64,000 nucleotides of DNA from Colocasia esculenta (GCA_014218235.1 CM024760.1:139081245-139145244), one strand, 5' to 3'; counted from the stretch's first letter, positions 31,514 through 42,253 are shown. Made by a program: numbers and translations. Notes: generated by a model from the sequence alone, not told the origin.

Positions 31514-31521
31514 TATATAAG
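31514..31521 (+). promoter_or_regulatory. TATA box of the C 5' LTR
   Basis: TATATAAG, repeated at 41516-41523 in the 3' LTR, lies just downstream of the palindrome array. Confidence 0.7.
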
Positions 31522-32251
31522 CAACCTTTTGCAACAAATCTCGTACACAAGCAGCCTCCTTCAAAGAACCCAAAAGAGCTCTCCAGAAAACCTCTGTTCT
31601 GCTGCTTTGCTTCAACCTACGCCCAGAACCAAGAACGGAAGACTTTTGCAGCGGAAGGTGAAGTCCGGACGTCTTGGATTCAAGCATCTACATCAATATC
31701 TGATCTCAAAGTTGAAGCTTGGACTCCAGGAGGATGTTCAGAGGAAGAGTTTGCTTATTGGATTTGTTCTTCAACTCTCAAACTCTTCCCTATTCTTTTT
31801 ATTCCATACTTGTGTGTGTGTGGTGTTTCAAGCGGTTGTTGTGCTTGATACACGTGTGTGTGTGTTAATCTGATCGTGGGTTCACATTAGATAAGCACGT
31901 GTGTGAGTTGTAGTTCGTGAACTAGCTCATAAGCAGGTGATTCTGCGTTTGTGTGTGGCCCGTGGATGTAGGATACACGAGTTGTGTACTCCAAACCACG
32001 TAAAATCTACGTGTCTCGTGGTTGCACGAATTTGTGTTAGATGTTTGGTAGGCACGACACATTAATACACGTTTGAGTACTTGCTTATCCATCTATCAAT
32101 CACTCACACACATCCACACATAGTCTGATCATTGCTAACACCTTAATTGTCTGTGCTATTGCAAAAAGAGGGCGTTAAGATTTTAAATTGTCCGTAATCT
32201 ATTCAACCCCCCTTCTAGATTACCATTTAGGGAATTCCGCATCTCTTCAAT

Positions 32252-32262
32252 TGGTATCAGAG
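32252..32262 (+). other. C primer-binding site for initiator tRNA-Met
   Basis: TGGTATCAGAG begins two bases after the LTR end. It matches the first 11 bases of the G1 site. B lacks this stretch. Confidence 0.9.
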
Positions 32263-32324
32263 ACGAGTTTCTCCGATTTACTGCTTTATCTGTTTGATCT
32301 TGCGATCAGGAGATTCACTGTCAA

Positions 32325-34310
32325 ATGGAATCTAACAAGGGGTATATGGCCGAGGGACACTCAGTGACCAGGCCACCCTTCTTTGATGGCACTGACTATC
32401 TGTATTGGAAAAATCGAATGCAGGTGTTTCTACGAGCACAGAATTTCGAACTATGGAAAATAGTCAAAAAAGGAGCATACGAGTTGCCTCAGGACGAAGA
32501 TACCTGGACTAAGGACCAGATCGCCAAGGGGACACTCAACTGGAGCGCCCTCAATATGATGCAGTGTGCGGTCCATCCGAAGGAATACTCGAGAGTCTCC
32601 ACATGCACCTCAGCAAAGGAGATGTGGGACAAGCTTGAGCTGATCTATGAAGGTACGTCTGAGGTAAGAGAATCAAAGGTAAGCATGTTGGTTTCAGAAT
32701 ATGAAATGTTCAAAATGAATAATGATGAAACCATCTCAGACATGTTTGCTAGATTCATGATAATTATAAATGGATTGAAAGGTCTTAAAAGGGAATACTC
32801 AGAAAGTGACTTGGTGAGGAAGATACTTCGGTCTCTTCCATCCTCTTGGAACACCAAAGCCACTGTCATTGAAGATTCCAAAGACCTCTCAAAAATGAAA
32901 GTGGATGAATTAATCGGCTCCTTGATGACTTATGAGTTGAATGTTAAAAGAAAAGAAACTGAAGAAAATCCTAGGAAGCCACTTGCCTTGAAGGCTTCCA
33001 GGAGGACTTCTTCAGTTTCCAAAAAGGAATTAATTCAGGAAAGTGAAGTCAGTGAATCGTCTAGTGAGAGTGACAATGATGAAATGGCTATGCTCACTAG
33101 ACAATTCAAGAAATTTCTGAAGTTCAAGAGGAGAGGTACAGGTAACTCTAAACCTTTCCAAAAGAAAGACTTTTCTAACAAGTTTGATTCTAACAAAAAG
33201 TCTGAAATTGTTTGCTATGAGTGCAAGAAGCAAGGGCATATGAGAGGAGAATGCCCCGAGCTCAAAAGAAGCTTAAGAAGGACAAATTCACCTTCAAGAA
33301 GGCCAAGGCAATGGTGGCCACTTGGAGTGATGAGGATGACGATCAGAACAACCAAGCTACCTCCGGAGATGATGAAGTCCACTGTCTCATGGCGAGAAGT
33401 GATGACTCGAATGAGGTAAATTCTTCCTTTGAAACATACTCTATTATTCAATGGGAAGAAGCTTACACTGTTCTATTTGAAAAATACTGTGAATTCAAGT
33501 CTGAAAATAAAGCACTCAAGAAAAAATTCAATTCCCTTGTTCATGAGTCAAACAACCATGATGAAATTGAATCCTGAATAAGGTAATTGAAATGATGAAA
33601 CTGATGAACAAACACACAGTGATGAATTGGACAACATGAAACTTAAATTTCAAGAAGTTCAAAAGGAAAGAGATGATTTAATGAACTCTCTTGAAAGCCT
33701 TAATAGTGAGCATGAAAAGCTAAAGGAGAAATTGGAAAAAGCTGAAAATGACTTAAAAGGTAAGTCAAAAGATTTATCTAGTTTTGTCAAAAGTAAGCAA
33801 AATCTGGATGCTATTTTAGGTTCAAATGTTTATATTGCTAGACATGGGATTGGGTTTCAAAAAGCAAAGCCAAAGGAAATTGGCAAAAATCTGTTAACAA
33901 ACTTCATTGATACCAGCCCAAGTTCAAGCAAACGAACCCCTTCAAAGAATAAGAAAAATCCTTCCAAGGGAAAGAAACAAGAATCTAAAATGGTCAAGTT
34001 TGTTCCTGGCCAATCTAAGGAATTAGCAACAAGCTCAAGACAGGACAAACAGTAAACTCCTAAAGCTAAATTTACAAGGCAACAAAAAGAAAAAATGCCA
34101 ATGCATGCTCCCACAAAGGTAAAGCTCAATGTTGTTCAAAAACCACCATCATGCAACATATGTAAAAAGGTTGGGCACACTGAAAAACAATGCTGGAATA
34201 GCCCAAATCAAATGAAAATCAAACAAGTTTGGATTCCTAAGCATTTGTTATTTGGCATGAATGATACAATGGGACCCAAAGTAATTTGGGTACCAAAACC
34301 TCTCGTCTGA
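32325..34310 (+). pseudogene. gag: C gag
   Basis: ATG at 32325 opens a Gag closely like B's (MESNKGYMAEGH, RPPFFDGTDYLYWKNRMQ, NWSALNMMQCAVHPKEY, LKGLKREYSESDLVRKIL) that stays open to the first zinc knuckle CYECKKQGHMRGECPE at 33211. A frameshift near 33265, a stop at about 33575 and another near 34053 break the long Lys/Glu coiled-coil part. The second knuckle CNICKKVGHTEKQCW is near 34155. Gag would coat and package element RNA. Confidence 0.87.
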
Positions 34311-34321
34311 TCCACATGTGT

Positions 34322-34487
34322 AGGAATGCCTAGCAGCCCACAATCAAAACAAATGGTACATGGACAGTGGCTGCTCGAGGCATATGACGGGCGACAAAGC
34401 TAAATTCAGTTTGCTCGTGGAAAAGACGGAGGTCAAGTGATCTTTGGAGGTAACAATAAAGGCCAGATCATCGGCTCAGGTAAAGTT
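34322..34487 (+). pseudogene. pro: C protease remnant
   Basis: KWYMDSGCSRHMTGDK keeps the DSG active site, with loss of one A in an A-run near 34421 shifting the frame. FGGNNKGQIIGSGKV then joins directly to ANKQDELTLWHRRLGH. Against B, about 80 residues (ISQLCDKGH to VDLDKPEN) are deleted, so no working protease can form. Confidence 0.85.
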
Positions 34488-35394
34488 GCAAACAAACAGG
34501 ACGAGCTTACATTGTGGCATCGTAGGCTCGGTCATGCTAGTTACAATGTATTGCACAAGATCATGAGGCTTAAGTTGGTAAGTGGTCTTCCTGAAATCTC
34601 CTTTAACAAGAATGAAAATTTTTGTGATGCATGTGCACAGGGAAAAAAAACCCGGAAATCCTTCAAATCAAAGGCACCGGTAAGTACTTCCAAAGCTTAT
34701 GAACTCTTGCACATGGACCTATTTGGACCTATGAGAACACTCAGTCTCAATGGCAAGCGTTATGGCTTTGTCATTGTGGATGACTTCTCTAGGTTCACTT
34801 GGGTAAAATTCCTGGCTCACAAGAATGAAGCATTAAGTGTTTTTGAAGAATTCTTCAACAAAATTGAGCATGGGAATGTCAATAAAATCTGCTCCATCCG
34901 CACTGATCACGGGGGAGAATTTGACAATAATTCCTTCTCCGAATTTTGTAGGAACCAAGGTATAGACCACCTATTTTCCTCCCCGAGAACTCCCGAGCAA
35001 AATGGAGTTGTGGAGAGGAAGAATAGAACCTTGGTGGAGATGGCTTGTACGCTTCTGGTCGAGAATCAATTAGCATGAACCTTTTGGGCAGAAGCGGTAA
35101 ACGCATCTTGCTACATCCTTAACTGAGCCATGGTAAGATCCATATTCAAGAAAACTCCTTACGAACTTCTGAAAGGTAAGAAACCCACCATTGGGTACTT
35201 TAAAGTTTTTGGTTCAAAGGTGTTTATACATAACAATGATAAAAATGACTTGGACAAGTTTGAAGCCAAAAGCGATCAAGGTATTTTTCTTGGATACTCT
35301 GAACATTCTAGAGCATATAGGGTGTTCAATCTGAAAACTAGAACTGTGGAAGAAACTCCACATGTCATTTTTGATGAATCAAGCCTAACATTGT
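34488..35394 (+). pseudogene. int: C integrase, two nonsense codons
   Basis: Pre-integrase LWHRRLGHASYN and CDACAQGKKTRKSF are followed by the DDE core: HMDLFGPMRT, FVIVDDFSRFTWVKFL, RTDHGGEFDNNSF and PEQNGVVERKNRTLVEM, with D, D and E present. TGA codons replace expected Arg codons near 35076 and 35126, as CGA to TGA changes would. The tail TPYELLKGKKP and FGSKVFIHNN follows, then a frame break near 35394. Confidence 0.87.
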
Positions 35395-35416
35395 AAATTC
35401 CTATAGGTTTGATGAC

Positions 35417-37321
35417 ATGGAAGGGACAACACTTGAGGAACTTCAAAGAAAAGAAAAAGGAAAAACTCAAGAAGTTTTGAAAGGAAAGAGTGGATTTCTT
35501 CGCAGGTACGATGGTGAAGATGACGGTTGTTTGATTAGAAATCATGATGAAGTTCCTGCTAAAGATCCACAACAAGAAGAACAACCTCAAGATGAAAGTC
35601 CTCCAGCCACCCCTCCTCCAGAACATCCTCCTCAATTGCAAGATCAACCCGGGCCTTCAACAATCACTAATGTGAGGTACTCTAATGCTCATCTGCTTGA
35701 GAATGTCATAGGTAACATAAATGATTCAGTTCAAACTAGGTCTCAGGTAAATCAAATAGTTGAACAGGATCATTTAGCCTTTGTATCTCAAGTGGAACCC
35801 AAAACTGTTGAAGAAGCACTAAAAGAAAACTCTTGGATTGATGCCATGCATGAGGAGCTTGGGCAGTTTCAAAGAAATAAAGTCTGGAGTTTAGTTCCTA
35901 GAACCCCTGAAATTTCTGTCATAGGGACGAGATGGGTCTTTAGGAATAAACTAAATGAAGAGGGTAAGGTGGTGAGAAACAAGGCTAGACTAGTTGCAAA
36001 AGGATACAATCAGGAATTTGGTATAGACTTTGAAGAATCCTTTGCACCTGTAGCTAGACTAGAAGCAGTTAGGATCTTGTTAGCATATGCATGTTCAAAC
36101 AAGTTCAAATTATTTCAAATGGATGTCAAAACTGCTTTCTTGAATGGCTACATAAAAGAGGAAGTCTATGTCTCTCAACCACCTGGCTTTGAGGACCATG
36201 ATAAACCAAACCATGTATTTAAATTGCACAAAGCTCTCTATGGTTTGAAACAGGCACCCCGAGCTTGGTACGACAGGCTGAGCACCTATCTGGTAAGCAA
36301 AAACTACTCAAGAGGTAAGGTGGACCAAACTCTCTTTACAAAGAAAGTTCGCAATCACATAATTGTTGTTCAAGTTTATGTGGACGACATTATCTTTGGT
36401 TCCACTAATCCCACACTGTGTGAAGAATTTTCACAACACATGCACAGTGAATTTGAGATGAGCTTAATGGGGGAGCTTCAATTTTTTCTTGGTTTGCAGG
36501 TCAAGCAGCTTGAAGATGGATTCTTTATAAACCAAGAGAAATATGTAAAAGAACTACTCAAAAGGTTTCAGTTCGAACAAGCCAAGCCCACTTCAACACC
36601 AATGAGCACAAGCATTAAGCTAGAAAGTGATGAGAAAGGTAAACCGGTAGATGCCAAACAATTTCGAGGTATGATTGGCTCACTCCTTTATCTTACTGCA
36701 AGTAGACCGGACATACAATTCAGTGTTTGCCTTTGTGCTAGATACCAATCTAGTCCAAAGGAAAGCCATTTAATTGCAGTCAAGAGAATCTTCAGATATC
36801 TCTCAGGTACGCATGACTTGGGTCTTTGGTATCCAGCTGGTAGTAGTTTTGAATTGATTTCTTATTCTGATGCAGACTACGCTGGTTGTAAAATTGACAG
36901 GAAAAGCACTAGTGGCTATTGCCAAATGCTTGGTGGTTGCATGGTTTCGTGGGCATCCAAGAAGCAACACTCGGTTGCACTCTCTACTGCAGAGGCAGAA
37001 TATGTTGCTGCAGGGAGTTGTGCAACACAAGTGTTGTGGATAAAAAGTCAGTTGTGTGACTATAACATCGATATTGGATGCACACCTATCCTATGTGACA
37101 ACACTAGTGCAATCAATCTATCAAAGAATCCCATTCAACATTCCAGGACGAAACACATAGAAATTCGTCATCATTTCTTGAGAGATGAGGTAGCCAATAG
37201 ATCATTGGAAATCAGTTTCATACCCACAGAGAAACAGTTGGCTGATATCTTTACCAAACCTCTAGCTGAAGATAGATTCACCACATTGCGAAGAGAGTTG
37301 GGGTTGTGCAAATTGCAATGA
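35417..37321 (+). CDS. pol: C reverse transcriptase and RNase H, open frame of 634 codons
   Basis: This is the best-kept copia coding region in the window. A Pro/Glu/Gln linker leads to SWIDAMHEELGQF, IGTRWVFRNK, ARLVAKGYNQEFGIDFEES, FQMDVKTAFLNGYIKE, ALYGLKQAPRAWYDRL, catalytic VYVDDIIFGS near 36380, SRPDIQFSVCLCARYQ, then RNase H DADYAGCKIDRK, LSTAEAEYVAAGSC, LCDNTSAINLSKNPIQHSRTK and QLADIFTKPLAEDRF. It is not an independent gene; normally it is cut from a Gag-Pol precursor, which this copy cannot make because of upstream lesions. Confidence 0.92.
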   Translation: MEGTTLEELQRKEKGKTQEVLKGKSGFLRRYDGEDDGCLIRNHDEVPAKDPQQEEQPQDESPPATPPPEHPPQLQDQPGPSTITNVRYSNAHLLENVIGNINDSVQTRSQVNQIVEQDHLAFVSQVEPKTVEEALKENSWIDAMHEELGQFQRNKVWSLVPRTPEISVIGTRWVFRNKLNEEGKVVRNKARLVAKGYNQEFGIDFEESFAPVARLEAVRILLAYACSNKFKLFQMDVKTAFLNGYIKEEVYVSQPPGFEDHDKPNHVFKLHKALYGLKQAPRAWYDRLSTYLVSKNYSRGKVDQTLFTKKVRNHIIVVQVYVDDIIFGSTNPTLCEEFSQHMHSEFEMSLMGELQFFLGLQVKQLEDGFFINQEKYVKELLKRFQFEQAKPTSTPMSTSIKLESDEKGKPVDAKQFRGMIGSLLYLTASRPDIQFSVCLCARYQSSPKESHLIAVKRIFRYLSGTHDLGLWYPAGSSFELISYSDADYAGCKIDRKSTSGYCQMLGGCMVSWASKKQHSVALSTAEAEYVAAGSCATQVLWIKSQLCDYNIDIGCTPILCDNTSAINLSKNPIQHSRTKHIEIRHHFLRDEVANRSLEISFIPTEKQLADIFTKPLAEDRFTTLRRELGLCKLQ

Positions 37322-37795
37322 AACTTAACACAAATGTTAAGCATATGTCCCTTGTGTGCACTAACTGTGAGGTATATCAAATGGTGATGTGTGGAAGAAC
37401 AAGTCATGCTTGTTTGGAAACTCTCATTATGCGTGAGAAATATTCTCCGCCAAGTATCCATAGTCATGTGACATAAAAGGGACATGTACTCTACATTTGG
37501 AATTAGTTTCTTTATAATTTTGCCTATTCAAAACTCTCTTTAAAATTTTGAAAACACTTGTTGGTTTGTCTTTCTACATGCTTGGTGTTCTTAATTGCTT
37601 GGTCTTTGTGTGCATATTTGTCTTCATGAACTTGAGTCCTTTTGTATCAAATGGCACACATTATGGGGGAGCAAGTTAGGGTTAGATGAATGCAAATGTG
37701 AAGGAAATTATTCAACTTTTGTCCATCTCAACTCCCTCACAACCATTAATCATTTCAGACCTTCATTCTACCCTTAAAACTGCTTTGAACATGTC

Positions 37796-37982
37796 CTGTC
37801 GACAGGCTACATGGGCCCTGTCGACAGCTCAGCCCAGACAGAACTCTCAATCTTCTGTCTGTGTACATCTGTCGACAGGCCCTCTACCTGCTGTCGACAG
37901 ATGCACACAGTTTTTGCCTCCCCGAAATCTCCAACTTCTGTTTGTGTGCTCCTGTCGACAGGCCCTTTCTCCCTGTCGACAG
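37796..37982 (+). promoter_or_regulatory. Internal palindrome cluster after C pol
   Basis: Pairs start at 37796/37818, 37869/37891 and 37952/37973 (22, 22, 21 bp). All six are exact CTGTCGACAG. Pair-to-pair steps are 73 and 83 bp, as in the last three pairs of the LTR, and GATGCACACAGT follows one member in both places, so this looks like a diverged copy of the U3 array. Confidence 0.65.
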
Positions 37983-38452
37983 ACACACTGAATTTTGGAA
38001 CTTCATGCTTATTTCTTCACCCATTCAGTGAGCAACTTCATGATTAACATATAAGGTGTCTATAAGGTGTTAATGCATGTTTGACCACACTATATACAAA
38101 TGATATTTAAGCTATTCTTTATACCACTATGATTTTCACATACTATTCATGTTTGGATTTAGGTTCTATCATTTGGAAACATTTCATAACTCTAAAGGAT
38201 ATCCACCTCACTCCTCTAAATCAATTCTTTGTGGGCAAACATAGTCTCAATTTACTTGATAAGCATTTTGGTCATGAAAGTGCATGTCTAATATTGATAG
38301 GTAATCATATCACCTACTTGATATTGGCTTTTACAACAATACTTGGAGAAAAGCTACCTATTTCTGAAAAATCTTTCACAAAAAAAAAATTATAATATAA
38401 ATAATGAAAAGCAACTTTAAATTCGGATGAATATAGAGCAATGTTGGGTTAT

Positions 38453-38602
38453 GCTGAGTAACCGGGGGTGATGGGCATCACAAATGTCTGCCCTCGCGTC
38501 AAAAGGCTAACTCATCATCTATGTACAACGGTATGATAGAAACTTCCACTGAGTAACTGGGGGTATGGGCACTTGTAATGTCTATCCTCACGTCAAAAGG
38601 TG
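38453..38602 (+). repeat. Direct repeat in the C spacer
   Basis: Two blocks with CTGAGTAAC, GGGC and AATGTCT start at 38453 and 38547, an offset of about 94 bp, as in B. Confidence 0.75.
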
Positions 38603-39049
38603 TGACGTCTTCTTAAGTACCATTTCTTCCCATTGTTTTTCTAAATTAAACAAAAAAAAGGGAAATAGTGTGAAGCCTCCACTGAGTCATAATTTCCAAG
38701 GTCATTGGTCTTGTGATTGTCTTGACATATAGATATCATTTCATGCATCTTTTGCCTATCAACAAAATGGGGATTGTGTTGTCCTACATTGCATTTATAC
38801 AACGAAGGGTGAGTGTGCATTGTTCTTTATTTACGTGAGTGTTTTCTTAGTGCTTTAACCTTAAATTCCTTGGGGATTATGTTAAAACCATTGAGGAAAA
38901 TGATATGGTTTATTATATCCTTGCATATGGTAGGTTAACATACATGATTCACCTCTTATACACCATCATCAAACATTTGGAAGACATTGCTCAGAGCTTC
39001 AGTTCATAAAATCACCAAAAACACAAAATTGGCCATTTTCTGATTGCGC

Positions 39050-39081
39050 CTGTCGATAGGCACCAAGGGCCCTGTCGATAG
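39050..39081 (+). promoter_or_regulatory. Palindrome pair upstream of C ORF2
   Basis: CTGTCGATAG at 39050 and 39072 start 22 bp apart. TTAAAAAGG at 39172 follows 91 bp after the pair, exactly as in B, then a CT-rich leader and ATG at 39357. Confidence 0.55.
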
Positions 39082-39356
39082 CAGGCGGCCAGAACCAAAC
39101 GGGAAGCCCAAAGGGCAAGGGTTTAAACCGGGTTTTTGTGGGACCAACCTTTCAAATCCTTTCTAAACTCTTTAAAAAGGATCCCACACCCCTTTCCCCC
39201 TTCTACCTCCTTTCAAAAACCCTTCCCCTCCCTCCTTCAACCCAAAACCCTCCCTCTCCAGGGCGCAGGAAGAGATCCCGCCTCCCTTGCGGATTCTCTC
39301 TGTCCCGTGTCTCTTCTTCCTCCACCCTCTCCCTCCTACACAAGGATCATCATCTC

Positions 39357-40569
39357 ATGGCTCCACCGGCGAAGAAGATGACATCTCGTCGCCGTGCAAG
39401 ATCTCCCGAACCAGGCCAGGGCTCCAGGGCGCCCACTGAGCGTCGCACGAAGCACCGGGAGGATCGCTTGCCGGAGCTCGTGATCCCGCCAAATCCCCAA
39501 CTCCTCAACACCCATGGCATCTTCACGAAAGTCGCGCAGCCCCGCTACGTCGACTTCATCTCTTTGGAGGACATGTTTCCGGCCTCCAGCCTCTTTTGAT
39601 GTCCAGGGGTGGGCACCCTTCTGTTACAATCACAAGCGGTACTCTCCCACCGCTGTGACGGATTTCTATACCAACCTTCGAGTGTCCACCGATGGCAAGC
39701 TCATCACCAAAGTCAAAGACACTCCCTTCTTTGTAACTCCAAACCTTATATCCACTGCCCTCCAAATCCCCAATACAGGAGTTGACATCAAAACCTATCA
39801 TCCAACTCCCGAGGAGTTCCACACTCTCATCGTTCGGCAGCCTTACGACCCCACCAGTCGTAAGCAATTGAATGCCAACTCTTTCCCTCCACTTCATCGC
39901 CTAATCCATCACATCTTCACCACACTAATTGTTCCAAAGGATGGAAGCCGTGAACTTGTGACCTCCCTTCACAAGTCTCTGCTTCACCAATTCCTCCTAA
40001 CTGAACTCATCAACCTTCCACGCCTCATGATCTCTATCTTTCGCCAGTGCGTTCAAAGTTCAAAGAGATCAATGCCCTATGCATGCCAACTCACATCTCT
40101 ATTCCTCTTTATTGGCATCCACATCCCAAAGGAGGAAATGACAGATCTTTCTTCCCGTAGCTCCTATGACCTCACCGCAGCTCAGAGGATGGGTTACAAG
40201 CTAGTCGATGGGATAGTTACAAGAGATCTAAAGGGCAAGGGAGCAGCTGTAGCTGAAGAGGTTGGTGTTGGTGTTGAAGAGGTACATGAAGAACAAGATG
40301 AAGCTGAGGAAGATGCTGAAGATGAAGACTCCCACTCTGAGTCATTTGATGCTCCGGGAGATGTCACTGTTGGTGCTACTGAGCCGTCCATCCGTCAACT
40401 ACTAGCTCAGTTGCAACTTCAGATGACCACTGGTTTTGCAAGCCTCAATGCAAGATTGGATACTATGGAATCTAGCGTTGCAGCTCTAGATTCACGTCTG
40501 GACCACGTTGCTCCTGAGCGTCATGCTGATCAACTGGCTCCTTCACAGCCCGCTGATGAAGATGCTTAG
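39357..40569 (+). pseudogene. C ORF2 (plant transposon-type domain protein), one frameshift
   Basis: The start MAPPAKKMTSRR matches B. Domains: basic N-terminus (ERRTKHREDRLPELVIPP), core (RYVDFISLEDMF, then after a one-base insertion near 39575 AVTDFYTNLRVS, LIHHIFTTLIVPKDGSRE, SSRSSYDLTAAQRMGYKLVDG), Glu/Asp-rich stretch and a coiled-coil tail (MTTGFASLNARLDTMESS) ending ADEDA. It is about 400 codons long and clearly related to B over the core. It shows no signal peptide or membrane helix. Placement between pol and the 3' LTR is that of an accessory ORF. Confidence 0.67.
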
Positions 40570-40867
40570 ATAGCTTAGTTGTCTAGGATTGGGTCTAGTC
40601 CTGTAGTCTCAGTTTCATTTTATTCATGTCATGTTTGATGTAATTTTGCTTTTTCTATGGTCATCATGCCATGACTTTCCCTTTACTTGTTATTTCCTTT
40701 CATTAGCACCCAATGTAATGTGTATGCACTCATGAAAATCAATGAAAATCTTTGCTCTGTGCATTCTACTTGTGTCTATGGTGTGCTTTTGGATGTTGTC
40801 AAAAGGGGGAGAAAAACTCAATTGTGCATTAATTGATTAATTTTGTCATCATCAAAAAGGGGGAGAA
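40570..40867 (+). other. C 3' untranslated segment with doubled polypurine tract
   Basis: T-rich sequence ends with AAAAGGGGGAGAAAAA (40801-40816) and AAAAAGGGGGAGAA (40854-40867), the latter touching the LTR. Confidence 0.75.
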
Positions 40868-42253
40868 TGTTGGGTTCTCATGTTGAGAAGATTGAGCTCA
40901 CATTCTAATTAATCAATACAACATGTTTTTGATGATGAACATTGATGTGCAATGATGTACAATGCAAACAAGTGATAAACAATGTGAATTGAGTTTTAAA
41001 TGCATGAGATCTTCAAACAATAACTTGTCATAACAACTTGGTACAATGCTTGATTTTATGCTCATAATATCTCACTAATTATGTTTACTTTTGTAGGAGA
41101 TATACCATGCAAGACATGTGCCAAAAACAAGCTTGAAAGATCAAGAAAAAGTCAAAAGACAAGGTACCTATCGACAGTAAGCAAGGACCTGTCGACAGAT
41201 ACAACCAGTCAGAAAGCAACCAGTTCTGCCAAGGCATTGTCTGTCGACAGCAGGAGTTCCCCTATCGACAGATGCAACCAGTCCGAAGATCAAAAGCTAT
41301 GGAAGACCTACGCCTGTCGACAGCAGCAGACCACCTGTCGACAGATGCACAAAGTCAGAGCCTTCAGCCTTCTGGTTCTTCACAACTTGTCTACGCCTGT
41401 CGACAGCAGGTGCAAGACCTGTCGACAGACAAACGGAAAACACATTACGGAAAGTTTTGCAAGTTGCCAAACTTAGTGTTTCTATGGAGTACGACTCTCC
41501 ATATGTTAACACTCATATATAAGCAACCTTTTGCAACAAATCTCGTACACAAGCAGCCTCCTTCAAAGAACCCTAAAGAGCTCTCCAGAAAACCTCTGTT
41601 CTGCTGCTTTGCTTCAACCTACCGCCCAGAACCAAGAACGGAAGACTTTTGCAGCGGAAGGTGAAGTCCGGACGTCTTGGATTCAAGCATCTACATCAAT
41701 ATCTGATCTCAAAGTCGAAGCTTGGACTCCAGGAGGACGTTCAGAGGAAGAGTTTGCTTATTGGATTTGTTCTTCAACTCTCAAACTCTTCCCTGTTCTT
41801 TTTATTCCATACTTGTGTGTGTGTGGTGTTTCAAGCGGTTGTTGTGCTTGATACACGTGTGTGTGTGTTAATCTGATCGTGGGTTCACATCAGATAAACA
41901 CGTGTGTGAGTTGTAGTTCGTGAACTAGCTCATAAGCAGGTTATTCTGCGTGTGTGTGTGGCCCGTAGATGTAGGATACGCGAGTTGTGTACTCCAAACC
42001 ACGTAAGATCTACGTGTCTCGTGGTTTGCACGAATTTGCGTCAGATGTTTGGTAGGCACAACACATTAATACACGTTTGAGTACTTGCTTATCCATCTAT
42101 CAATCACTCACACACATCCACACATAGTCTGATCATTGCTAACACCTTAATTGTCTGTGCTATTGCAAAAAGAGGGCGTTAAGCTTTTAAATTGTCCGTA
42201 ATCTATTCAACCCCCCTTCTAGATTACCATTTAGGGAATTCCGCATCTCTTCA
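40868..42253 (+). repeat. C 3' LTR
   Basis: Copy of 30856-32249, starting TGTTGGGTTCTCATG and ending CATCTCTTCA. Palindrome pairs at 41168/41189, 41241/41262, 41314/41335 and 41397/41419 keep the 21, 21, 21, 22 bp spacing; TATATAAG at 41516 is 88 bp after the last. Confidence 0.95.

Larger units (their letters stand above)
30856..32249 (+). repeat. C 5' LTR
   Basis: It starts TGTTGGGTTCTCATG and ends CATCTCTTCA. It holds four palindrome pairs, TATATAAG at 31514 and a C-run/TCTAG end. Confidence 0.95.
37322..39137 (+). promoter_or_regulatory. C spacer between pol and ORF2
   Basis: There is no gene here. Three palindrome pairs (37796-37982) are followed by TATAAGG at 38050 and TATAAGGTG at 38061; a directly repeated block lies at 38453 and 38547; one more palindrome pair lies at 39050-39081. 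The order matches the B spacer although most of the intervening sequence differs. Confidence 0.5.
30856..42253 (+). mobile_element. C: Ty1/copia element related to B, about 11.4 kb
   Basis: LTRs 30856-32249 and 40868-42253 flank a primer site, gag, partial protease, integrase, an open RT-RNase H frame, a spacer, ORF2 and a doubled polypurine tract. The flanks ACTCC (30851-30855) and ACTCT (42254-42258) agree in four of five bases as target duplication. The two LTRs look more than 95% alike by eye, differing by a small indel near the start and scattered transitions. Lesions: gag frameshifts, a protease deletion, two nonsense codons in integrase and one frameshift in ORF2. Confidence 0.93.
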
